Made by a program: the position numbers and the translations under genes. Under the pieces are notes generated by a model that saw only the letters and a list, made by a program, of their open reading frames with translations, was not told the DNA's origin and ran no database searches. From positions 12,336 to 23,591 of the forward strand of contig JAQWBK010000013.1 of assembly GCA_028706415.1 (NCBI GenBank): a stretch of 11,256 bases of DNA, in the 5' to 3' direction. Every line of letters begins with the position of its first letter. Within the stretch, counting starts at the first letter, position 1. This stretch comes from Oscillospiraceae bacterium. Lineage in GTDB: Bacteria > Bacillota > Clostridia > Oscillospirales > Acutalibacteraceae. Below are positions 1-5,621 of this stretch, in pieces.

Positions 1-15
1 ACTAACAAGCATTAT

Positions 16-59
16 AAATAGGTGCCGAAAATGTTAAAATTCATTTTCAGCACCTATTT
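16..59. terminator. Hairpin, possible terminator of an upstream gene
   Basis: Positions 16-25 (AAATAGGTGC) pair with 50-59 (GCACCTATTT). After one C-A mismatch (26/49), 27-33 (GAAAATG) pair with 42-48 (CATTTTC), leaving an 8-nt loop. This gives an 18-position stem with one mismatch. On the plus strand it ends in only four T residues, so as an intrinsic terminator it is moderate. Its last bases are shared with the next hairpin (56-87), so the two cannot both be fully paired. The upstream gene lies outside the window, so its role cannot be confirmed. Confidence 0.5.
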
Positions 60-87
60 TAAAATACAAAATATTGTATTTTAAAAT
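56..87. repeat. Perfect AT-rich inverted repeat over a promoter -35 box
   Basis: Two perfect 14-nt arms (56-69 and 74-87, ATTTTAAAATACAA and its complement) are separated by the 4-nt loop AATA. The right arm contains the -35 hexamer of the promoter at 74-102. The left arm shares four bases with the preceding hairpin. It could be a protein-binding palindrome (operator), or it could extend the upstream terminator. The sequence does not decide between these. Confidence 0.55.
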
Positions 88-102
88 GTATTTTGTTATA
101 CT
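74..102 (+). promoter_or_regulatory. Predicted sigma-A type promoter for the lepA leader
   Basis: A TTGTAT -35 box at 74-79 is followed after 17 nt by TATACT at 97-102, close to the housekeeping consensus. Transcription would begin near 109 and run through the structured region into lepA, giving a leader of about 240 nt. The same -10 hexamer, TATACT, recurs in the corA and ABC-operon promoters of this window. No better promoter was seen between 103 and 347. Confidence 0.55.
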
Positions 103-125
103 GACTTAGAAATGCAACTCAACCC

Positions 126-170
126 CCCCTCGGCTGAAAGCCGAGGGGTTCGGCTGGCGGCTGGAAGCCG
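126..170 (+). other. GC-rich double hairpin in the lepA leader
   Basis: A 9-bp perfect stem (126-134 CCCCTCGGC with 140-148 GCCGAGGGG, loop TGAAA) is followed by a smaller hairpin (158-162 CGGCT with 166-170 AGCCG, loop GGA). CGGCT occurs three times (131, 151, 158) and AGCCG twice (139, 166), so several alternative pairings are possible. The block is strikingly GC-rich compared with the AT-rich DNA around it. The first stem is followed by only two T residues, so it is not a typical intrinsic terminator. Confidence 0.6.
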
Positions 171-172
171 TC

Positions 173-273
173 TAATACTGTTCTCAAGTAAAAGGTGAGA
201 CAAAATTTGCTCAGTATTATACTATTATCCGACTAAAATATTGATTCGGATATTAGTATAAAGCCCTTTTACT
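173..273 (+). ncRNA. Candidate pseudoknotted structured RNA upstream of lepA
   Basis: The following pairs can be read directly. An outer stem joins 173-180 (TAATACTG) to 212-219 (CAGTATTA). An inner hairpin joins 182-186 (TCTCA) to 196-200 (TGAGA). A long stem joins 217-232 to 246-261, 16 positions with a single mismatch. The complete 9-nt loop of the inner hairpin, 187-195 (AGTAAAAGG), is exactly complementary to 265-273 (CCTTTTACT), which would make a pseudoknot closing the element. It lies between the promoter at 74-102 and lepA. It could be a cis-regulatory leader, an independent small RNA, or the relic of a mobile-element RNA. I do not recognise the family. The pairings also exist on the minus strand, but the visible promoter favours plus. 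Confidence 0.5.
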
Positions 274-347
274 AACCTTTGTGCGCCAGCTGTCATCCGA
301 ATGTTTAAAACCAATAGTTGAGACAATAAAACAAAGAGGTGCTGTTA

Positions 348-2156
348 TTGACATCCCGCGACCAAATCCGTAATTTCTGCATAATTGCTCATATAGATCA
401 CGGTAAATCCACGCTTGCAGACCGTATTTTGGAAAAAACACAGGCTGTTGCTCTACGCGATATGGAGGAACAGCTGCTTGATAGTATGGATCTTGAGCGT
501 GAACGCGGTATAACCATAAAAGCTCATGCCGTTACTCTAAGTTATAATGCACAAGACGGGAAATCCTATACATTTAACCTTATCGATACCCCCGGACATG
601 TTGACTTTAATTATGAGGTGTCGCGCTCTCTTGCCGCTTGTGAGGGTGCCATTCTCATAGTAGATGCCTCTCAGGGGATTGAGGCGCAGACCCTTGCAAA
701 TACCTATCTTGCTGTGGATCATGGATTGGAGATCGTTCCGGTCATTAACAAAATAGACCTCCCCTCGGCCCGCCCGGATGAGGTCCGCCGTGAAATTGAA
801 GATATTATCGGCATAGATGCCTCTAATGCCCCTGCAATTTCGGCAAAACAGGGTACCAATATTGAAGCGGTGCTTGAGGCTATAGTCGGGCTCATTCCCC
901 CGCCCGAGGGGGATGACGACCAACCCCTGAGGGCATTGATTTTTGACAGCTATTATGACAGCTATCGCGGAGTTATCGTGTACTTCCGTGTGGTTTCGGG
1001 CGTTGTCCATGCCGGGGATACCATTAGGATGATGGCTACGGGAGCAGAATTTGAGGTGGTGGAAACCGGCATAATGCGCCCGGGAAGGCTGGAACCGTGT
1101 GATTCGCTACATGCGGGTGAAGTCGGATATATCGCCGCTTCAATCAGGACTGTTGGGGATGCCCGCGTGGGTGATACCATTACCTTGGCAAACCGCCCCG
1201 CAGACCAACCCCTGCCGGGATACAGAAAGGTAAACCCGATGGTTTACTGCGGAATTTTCCCTGCCGACGGCGCCCATTATCAGGATCTGCGTGAAGCGCT
1301 TGAGCGGCTTCAGCTTAATGATTCCGCTTTAAGCTACCAACCGGAAACCTCGGTGGCGCTTGGATTCGGCTTTCGCTGTGGCTTTTTGGGGCTGCTTCAC
1401 ATGGAAATCGTGCAGGAGCGGTTGGAGCGTGAATATAACATTGATATCATCACCACCGCCCCCAGTGTAATATACCGTATAACCCTTACCGACGGCTCGG
1501 TGATTGAGATAGACAATCCAACCAATTATCCCGACCCCGGTCAGATAGCCTCTGCCGAGGAACCGGTTACCGATGCCCATATATACTCCCCAAATGAATA
1601 TGTGGGAAATATTATGGAGCTATGCCAACAGCGGCGGGGAATTTTCATTGATATGAAATATCTCGATCCTACCCGGGTTGACATACATTATGAGCTGCCG
1701 CTTAATGAAATTATATATGACTTCTTTGATGCATTAAAATCCCGCACCAAAGGATATGCCAGCTTTGATTATGAGCTCAAGGGTTATGTAAAATCCAACC
1801 TGGTCAAGCTGGATATTCTTTTAAACGGTGAAGTTGTGGATGCCCTGAGCTTTATTGTATTTGAGGGTAATTCATATGCTCGCGGCCGCAAAATTTGCGA
1901 GCGTCTTATGGAGAATATTCCAAGGCAGATGTTTGAAGTGCCGATTCAGGCCGCCATTGGTGGGAAAATAATTGCCAGAGAGACGGTACGCGCTTTACGC
2001 AAGGATGTGCTTGCCAAGTGTTACGGCGGCGACATCACCCGTAAGAAGAAGCTTCTCGAAAAGCAAAAGGAAGGCAAAAAGCGTATGCGTCAGCTGGGCA
2101 GTGTTGAGGTGCCCCAAGAGGCGTTTATGGCGGTTCTTAAGCTGGGGGACGATTAA
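348..2156 (+). CDS. lepA: Elongation factor 4 (LepA), ribosome-associated GTPase
   Basis: LepA/EF4 is a cytoplasmic translational GTPase, related to EF-G, that binds the ribosome and has been described as back-translocating tRNAs or aiding ribosome assembly and initiation. The G-domain motifs are all present near the N-terminus: AHIDHGKST (about residues 15-23), the ERERGITIK switch region (about 50-58), DTPGH (about 80-84) and NKID (about 134-137). EF-G-like domains follow, and the protein ends in the LepA-specific C-terminal segment with KCYGGDITRKKKLLEKQK. The length from the TTG at 348 is 602 residues, normal for the family. That start is chosen because AAAGAGG at 333-339 sits 8 nt upstream. 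The in-frame GTG at 339 overlaps that ribosome binding site and would add three unneeded residues. In many Firmicutes lepA is followed by hemW-hrcA; here the next gene is convergent. Confidence 0.97.
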   Translation: MTSRDQIRNFCIIAHIDHGKSTLADRILEKTQAVALRDMEEQLLDSMDLERERGITIKAHAVTLSYNAQDGKSYTFNLIDTPGHVDFNYEVSRSLAACEGAILIVDASQGIEAQTLANTYLAVDHGLEIVPVINKIDLPSARPDEVRREIEDIIGIDASNAPAISAKQGTNIEAVLEAIVGLIPPPEGDDDQPLRALIFDSYYDSYRGVIVYFRVVSGVVHAGDTIRMMATGAEFEVVETGIMRPGRLEPCDSLHAGEVGYIAASIRTVGDARVGDTITLANRPADQPLPGYRKVNPMVYCGIFPADGAHYQDLREALERLQLNDSALSYQPETSVALGFGFRCGFLGLLHMEIVQERLEREYNIDIITTAPSVIYRITLTDGSVIEIDNPTNYPDPGQIASAEEPVTDAHIYSPNEYVGNIMELCQQRRGIFIDMKYLDPTRVDIHYELPLNEIIYDFFDALKSRTKGYASFDYELKGYVKSNLVKLDILLNGEVVDALSFIVFEGNSYARGRKICERLMENIPRQMFEVPIQAAIGGKIIARETVRALRKDVLAKCYGGDITRKKKLLEKQKEGKKRMRQLGSVEVPQEAFMAVLKLGDD

Positions 2157-2166
2157 ATTATCTGCC

Positions 2167-3699
2167 TCATCTTCGCCAATATTTGCGGTCAAGACTGCGA
2201 TACTGCACCGCCTCGGCGAGGTGTTGAGTATCAATAATATCGGCGCTGTCAAGGTCTGCGATGGTTCGTGCCACCTTTAAAAGGCGGTCATAAGCTCTGG
2301 CGGAAAGCCCCATTCGGTCAAATACTCCTTGCAGCATTTTTGATGCCGCATCGGTCATGGCACATGTATCTCGCAGCATTCCGGGCTGAATACGGGCATT
2401 GCTTGTAACTTTGGTACCTTTAAAGCGTTCAAGCTGGAGCGCCCTTGCGGCATTTTCCCGTTCCCTCATTTTTTCTGAGCTTTCGGATGGCTGTTTGGAC
2501 GATAGCTGTTCATATTCAACAGGAGGCACCTCTATATGTAAATCAATCCTATCCAGCAAAGGTCCGGAAATGCGTGCAAGATACGACTGCTGAGCGGCGG
2601 GGGAGCATTTGCACTGCCTTGTGGGATGCCCGAAATATCCGCATGGACATGGGTTCATGGCTGCCACCAGCATAAACGAACATGGATATGTGAGCGAAGC
2701 ACTCACCCGCGATATTGTAACACACGAATCCTCAAGAGGCTGACGAAGCGATTCCATCGCTACCCGAGAAAATTCGGGCAGCTCGTCCAGAAAAAGCACC
2801 CCCTGATGTGCAAGTGAAGCCTCTCCGGGGCGCGGAACGGTACCCCCGCCCGTAAGCCCCGCTGCCGATACTCCATGATGGGGTGAACGGAATGGCCTGC
2901 TTTTAAGAAGACCTGCCCCTCCGGGCAGCGTACCTGAAATAGAATGAATTTTAGTAGCTTCAAGTGCCTCGGCTTGTGTCATATCAGGAAGTATTGACGG
3001 CAGTCGCCTCGCCAGCATACTTTTTCCCGAACCTGGCGGCCCTATGAGTAAAATATTATGGGAGCCCGCAGCCGCAACCTCAAGCGCACGCCGGGCGGCA
3101 GTCTGTCCGCAGATATCGGAAAAGTCGTTGACTATACCACTTGACACAAAAATGTTGGGGAAATCCTTGGGGGCGGCGGGGTCTATGGTGCAGGCGCCCG
3201 ACAAATGCCCAAGCAGGGATGACACCGAGGATACAGGAATAACATCAATGCCGTCAACCACCGCACCTTCGGCGGCGTTATCTGTGGGAACAAATACCCT
3301 CTTCATCCCCGAATCGCGTGCAGCCAAAACCATAGACAGAACGCCGCATATAGGGCGCACCTCCCCCGACAGCGACAGTTCGCCTACAAAAGCTGATTCA
3401 TCCAACGACATTTCAAGCTGACCGCTGGCCTTTAAAAGCGCCAGCAATAAAGGCAGGTCATATACAGAGCCCTCCTTACGCACATCGGCCGGCGCAAGAT
3501 TGACCGTGATACGGCTTACCGGATATGTAAACCCACAGTTTTTCATTGATGAACGGACACGGTCACGCGATTCACGAACGGCAGCACCGGGCAGCCCTAC
3601 CACATCAAACCCCGGCAGTCCTTGTGAGAGATCGGCCTCCACATCTATTAAAAAGCCGTCTATTCCGATAAGTCCCATGCTGTTGACGCGTGCATACAC
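2167..3699 (-). CDS. YifB/ComM family Mg-chelatase-like AAA+ ATPase
   Basis: YifB-type proteins resemble magnesium chelatase subunit I. The Gram-negative homologue ComM is a hexameric helicase that aids branch migration during natural transformation, while the Firmicute role is less clear. From the GTG start the order is: an N-terminal ChlI-like domain (YARVNSMGLIGIDG through VNLAPAD); the AAA+ core with Walker A GPPGSGKS (about 220-227) and Walker B GVLFLDELPEF (about 300-310); the conserved cysteine-rich NPCPCGYFG...CKC segment (about 349-365); the DRIDLHIEV motif (about 383-391); and a C-terminal helical domain. I place the start at the GTG at 3699 (510 residues). AGGGGG lies 7 nt upstream, the resulting MYARVNS N-terminus fits the family, and the promoter predicts transcription from about 3732. 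The upstream ATG at 3723 would add 8 residues with a badly spaced ribosome binding site. Confidence 0.93.
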   Translation of the reverse strand: MYARVNSMGLIGIDGFLIDVEADLSQGLPGFDVVGLPGAAVRESRDRVRSSMKNCGFTYPVSRITVNLAPADVRKEGSVYDLPLLLALLKASGQLEMSLDESAFVGELSLSGEVRPICGVLSMVLAARDSGMKRVFVPTDNAAEGAVVDGIDVIPVSSVSSLLGHLSGACTIDPAAPKDFPNIFVSSGIVNDFSDICGQTAARRALEVAAAGSHNILLIGPPGSGKSMLARRLPSILPDMTQAEALEATKIHSISGTLPGGAGLLKSRPFRSPHHGVSAAGLTGGGTVPRPGEASLAHQGVLFLDELPEFSRVAMESLRQPLEDSCVTISRVSASLTYPCSFMLVAAMNPCPCGYFGHPTRQCKCSPAAQQSYLARISGPLLDRIDLHIEVPPVEYEQLSSKQPSESSEKMRERENAARALQLERFKGTKVTSNARIQPGMLRDTCAMTDAASKMLQGVFDRMGLSARAYDRLLKVARTIADLDSADIIDTQHLAEAVQYRSLDRKYWRR

Positions 3700-3738
3700 C
3701 GCACTTCCCCCTACATTCAACATTTCCCTTTTATCGGC

Positions 3739-3767
3739 ATTATAACCTATTTTCCGATTTATGTAAA
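3739..3767 (-). promoter_or_regulatory. Predicted promoter of the yifB-type gene
   Basis: On the minus strand, TTTACA (3767-3762) is followed by exactly 17 nt and a perfect TATAAT (3744-3739). Transcription would start near 3732, leaving a leader of about 33 nt before the GTG start at 3699 but only about 9 nt before the ATG at 3723. This promoter therefore also informs the start choice. Confidence 0.75.
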
Positions 3768-3794
3768 CAAAGGCTTTTATATGGAATTAAGGTA

Positions 3795-4475
3795 TCAGCA
3801 GGAGGGATTTCTGAACGCACCACCATAGGGGATTGTGAACACAATAATACCCGAAGCATAGGGTGCAATCTCATATTGCTGATAATAAATATTAATTCCT
3901 TCGGGGGATAGAAAATAGCTTGCAGGGTTAAAATACTGAACAATCAATTCACGATAATTTTCGAAGTATATCGGTTGGCTTTGCATATTCAGGTCTGCCT
4001 GCTTTATAATTTGCCCCAGAAGAAAGCCGCGATAATTAAATCCGGATCGAAAAAAATGAGATAGCGGCAGGCGCCGCCCTGTTTTAAGGCTGAATGTGTC
4101 TGATGCTCTGATTGTGCTTCCGTGGGCTCCTCCTGTATACTGATATCTATCGTAATAGCTGCTTAAATGACAATCTTTATTAAAAGTGATATCATAATTC
4201 ATTACCGCTTCAAAAGGGTGAAACGGAAAACCGTTTCTTATTGACTCACGATAGAACCGAACCGCCTGCCTATACATGGTTGTTGATGCCATACGGTAGA
4301 ATGAATTTGCTTGTGTATAATAACGACGATTAATAAGTAATTGAGCCCGCGGATTATTAACTAATATTACCTCCGGCCGGCTGATGCTAAGGGAGAGAAC
4401 GGTGGTTCTATTAAAGTAAAAATCCTGTTTGGTCTCCCGCATTGTGATAATCGCGCTGCTGTTTGGGTTTCTCAT
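3795..4475 (-). CDS. DUF4163/DUF3298 (PdaC/RsiV-like) domain protein
   Basis: This 226-residue protein has the signature of the DUF4163 (PdaC N-terminal) plus DUF3298 pair found in extracytoplasmic RsiV-type anti-sigma factors and in polysaccharide deacetylase PdaC. It shows YQYTGGAHGS near residues 111-120, then FSLKTGRRLPLSHFF, and near the C-terminus FLSPEGINIYYQQYEIAPYASGI (about 188-210). In known relatives this module is outside the membrane and binds wall-related ligands such as lysozyme. Here the N-terminus (MRNPNSSAIITMRETKQ) shows no signal peptide or membrane helix, and no sigma-factor gene lies adjacent. It is therefore either cytoplasmic or exported by another route, and its function is unknown. 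The start is supported by GGAAGGAGG 7 nt upstream. It is divergent from the rubredoxin gene. Confidence 0.85.
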   Translation of the reverse strand: MRNPNSSAIITMRETKQDFYFNRTTVLSLSISRPEVILVNNPRAQLLINRRYYTQANSFYRMASTTMYRQAVRFYRESIRNGFPFHPFEAVMNYDITFNKDCHLSSYYDRYQYTGGAHGSTIRASDTFSLKTGRRLPLSHFFRSGFNYRGFLLGQIIKQADLNMQSQPIYFENYRELIVQYFNPASYFLSPEGINIYYQQYEIAPYASGIIVFTIPYGGAFRNPSC

Positions 4476-4495
4476 GGCAATTCCTCCTTCCCCCC

Positions 4496-4524
4496 ATTCT
4501 ATGCAAACGCGTTACAATTGACAG
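4496..4524 (-). promoter_or_regulatory. Possible promoter of the DUF3298 gene
   Basis: On the minus strand, CTGTCA (4524-4519) is followed by 17 nt and TAGAAT (4501-4496), about 20 nt upstream of the start codon at 4475. The -35 box overlaps the TTGACA of the plus-strand rubredoxin promoter, so the two polymerases would compete for the same site. The -35 match is only partial. Confidence 0.4.
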
Positions 4525-4547
4525 TATTACAGTAGTATTACTGTATT
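4518..4547 (+). promoter_or_regulatory. Possible rubredoxin promoter
   Basis: A perfect TTGACA at 4518-4523 is followed after 18 nt by TGTATT (4542-4547), a four-of-six -10 match. A palindromic site (4528-4545) fills the spacer and enters the -10 region, which would suit repression by a DNA-binding protein. Transcription would begin near 4554, giving a very short leader to the ATG at 4571. Confidence 0.45.
4528..4545. promoter_or_regulatory. Perfect inverted repeat, candidate operator
   Basis: TACAGTA (4528-4534) and TACTGTA (4539-4545) form a perfect 7-bp inverted repeat around a 4-bp centre. It also sits inside a wider imperfect palindrome at 4521-4544, and GTATTAC occurs twice as a direct repeat (4524, 4535). 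It lies between the -35 and -10 boxes of the rubredoxin promoter and next to the divergent promoter, the right position for a shared operator. I cannot assign the binding protein. Confidence 0.5.
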
Positions 4548-4570
4548 TTATAGTAAAGGATGAAGAAAGA

Positions 4571-4732
4571 ATGAAAAAGTATGTATGCTCTGTCTGTGGT
4601 TACGAATATGACCCATCTGTCGGAGATGAGGAACACGGGATTGCGCCCGGCATTGCTTTTGAGGATTTGCCGGATGATTTTGTATGCCCCGTCTGCGGTG
4701 TCGGCAAGGATATGTTTGACCCTGCCGAATAA
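4571..4732 (+). CDS. Rubredoxin
   Basis: This is a 53-residue one-iron electron carrier of the cytoplasm, used in anaerobes for oxygen and peroxide detoxification and other low-potential electron transfer. The two iron-binding knuckles are clear: CSVCG (C6, C9) and CPVCG (C39, C42), separated by the family's usual spacing with GYEYDPSVGDEEHGIAPG and FEDLPDDF between them. The aromatic residue directly before the second knuckle is Phe37 (DDFVCP) where Trp is most common. The ATG at 4571 follows AAAGGA with a 10-nt spacing. An in-frame extension upstream lacks a sensible start and would disturb the compact fold. No redox partner gene lies adjacent. It ends in the bidirectional terminator shared with the convergent phosphorylase gene. 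Confidence 0.95.
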   Translation: MKKYVCSVCGYEYDPSVGDEEHGIAPGIAFEDLPDDFVCPVCGVGKDMFDPAE

Positions 4733-4740
4733 TTCTACCC

Positions 4741-4784
4741 TATAAAAAACATGGACGGCGAATTCGCCGTCCATGTTTTTTATA
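4741..4784. terminator. Perfect palindromic bidirectional terminator
   Basis: All 44 bases from 4741 to 4784 form one uninterrupted perfect palindrome centred on GAATTC. The stem core is CATGGACGGCGAA with its complement, flanked by six A residues on the left and six T residues on the right. It therefore makes a strong hairpin with a T-run for transcription arriving from either side. It lies 8 nt after the rubredoxin stop and 8 nt before the end of the convergent phosphorylase gene. Confidence 0.93.
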
Positions 4785-4792
4785 CTAATAAC

Positions 4793-5551
4793 TTATTTGA
4801 TTAGAAGCCTTAACGCCCCAACGGCTGCCACTGCTGCGTGTGTGGTATCATGCATCGGCGTGTTGGTATGTTCGCAAGCTTCTCGCTCATGATTCCATAC
4901 TACATGAAGTATACATCCGGCCTTCAAACCCTTGCTTGCCGCCACTGTATAGAGTGCGGCAGATTCCATTTCGGAAGCCAAGCATCCCCCTCTTATCCAG
5001 GCTTGCCATCTATTTTGCAGCTGATAGGACACAGGAGATTCTTCCGGTTTATGCTGTCCGTAAAATGAATCCTTGCAATGCACAACCCCAACATGCACCC
5101 TTTCCCCCATATCACGCGCAGACTTAACCAATGCAGAGGTTACTTCAAAATCCGACACGGCCGGAAAGGCAACCGGAAGATATTCAAGGGATGTACCCTC
5201 CTGACGGATGGCAGCATTTGCAATCACCAAATCCCCACTGCAAACCGCTTGGGACATTCCGCCGCAGGTGCCGACGCGTATCATGGTTTTAACCCCGCAA
5301 AGTGCTAATTCTTCAACACATATCGCCGTTGAGGGGCCCCCGATTCCATGGGATGTAACCAAAACACGCTGCCCGTCGATACTTCCCGCCCATGTGGTAT
5401 ATTCCCGCTTGCTTGCCACAAATTCGGGGGAATCAAGCAGTAGGGCTATGCTTTCAACCCGTCCGGGGTCACCGGTTAATATGGCATATTCCGCCCCCTG
5501 TTCACGGGTGAGCGCGATGTGATACATGGCTTGATTATTAAAAGATGACAT
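4793..5551 (-). CDS. udp: Nucleoside phosphorylase, uridine phosphorylase-like
   Basis: This family cleaves a nucleoside with phosphate to give a free base and (deoxy)ribose 1-phosphate, in cytoplasmic pyrimidine salvage. The 252-residue protein is close to the E. coli Udp length and pattern: GDPGRVE (27-33) for phosphate binding, SKREYTTW (47-54), GIGGPST (69-75), RVGTCGG (92-98), SDFE near 133, DSFYGQ (161-166) and the EMES ribose-binding motif (194-197). Two residues that in E. coli Udp recognise uracil, Arg168 and Arg223, are replaced by Lys168 and His221 in the motif-matched positions, so base specificity may differ from classical Udp. The start ATG at 5551 follows AAGGGAAGG. It lies downstream of corA on the same strand, with a terminator between, and I see no convincing promoter of its own. 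Confidence 0.9.
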   Translation of the reverse strand: MSSFNNQAMYHIALTREQGAEYAILTGDPGRVESIALLLDSPEFVASKREYTTWAGSIDGQRVLVTSHGIGGPSTAICVEELALCGVKTMIRVGTCGGMSQAVCSGDLVIANAAIRQEGTSLEYLPVAFPAVSDFEVTSALVKSARDMGERVHVGVVHCKDSFYGQHKPEESPVSYQLQNRWQAWIRGGCLASEMESAALYTVAASKGLKAGCILHVVWNHEREACEHTNTPMHDTTHAAVAAVGALRLLIK

Positions 5552-5584
5552 AAAGACGGCCTTCCCTTCTCATTAATAATTTAG

Positions 5585-5612
5585 AAAACCGCCCCCTCGG
5601 GCGAGAGGACGG
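5585..5612 (-). terminator. Intrinsic terminator after corA
   Basis: Reading the minus strand, CCG (5612-5610) and TCCTC (5609-5605) pair with GAGGG (5598-5594) and CGG (5591-5589), with a two-base bulge and a 6-nt loop, followed by TTTT (5588-5585). It starts 9 nt beyond the corA stop. The short T-run suggests partial read-through into the phosphorylase gene, which would explain why that gene lacks an evident promoter. Confidence 0.65.
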
Positions 5613-5621
5613 ATGAATATA

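Noticed and set aside
339..347. GTG start for lepA three codons upstream of the TTG
   Set aside because: The GTG uses the last bases of the AAAGAGG ribosome binding site itself. The TTG at 348 is correctly spaced and gives the usual LepA N-terminus.
109..347. T-box riboswitch in the lepA leader
   Set aside because: An AGTA is present in the hairpin loop, but the conserved T-box segment (TGGNACCGCG) and a terminator/antiterminator pair before the gene are absent, and lepA is not a usual T-box target.
537..1010. 157-residue open frame opposite lepA
   Set aside because: It is antisense to conserved LepA codons, has no ribosome binding site and shows no family resemblance; it is a shadow frame.
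3044..3421. 125-residue open frame opposite the yifB-type gene
   Set aside because: A shadow of the well-conserved AAA+ coding sequence with no initiation signals of its own.
4528..4545. CopY/BlaI-type operator assignment for the palindrome
   Set aside because: TACA and TGTA half-elements are present, but their spacing differs from the TACANNTGTA core of those regulators and no such regulator is encoded nearby.
4463..4570. 36-residue N-terminal extension of rubredoxin
   Set aside because: It overlaps the divergent gene start, both promoters and the palindrome, and no rubredoxin needs it; the ATG at 4571 has its own ribosome binding site.
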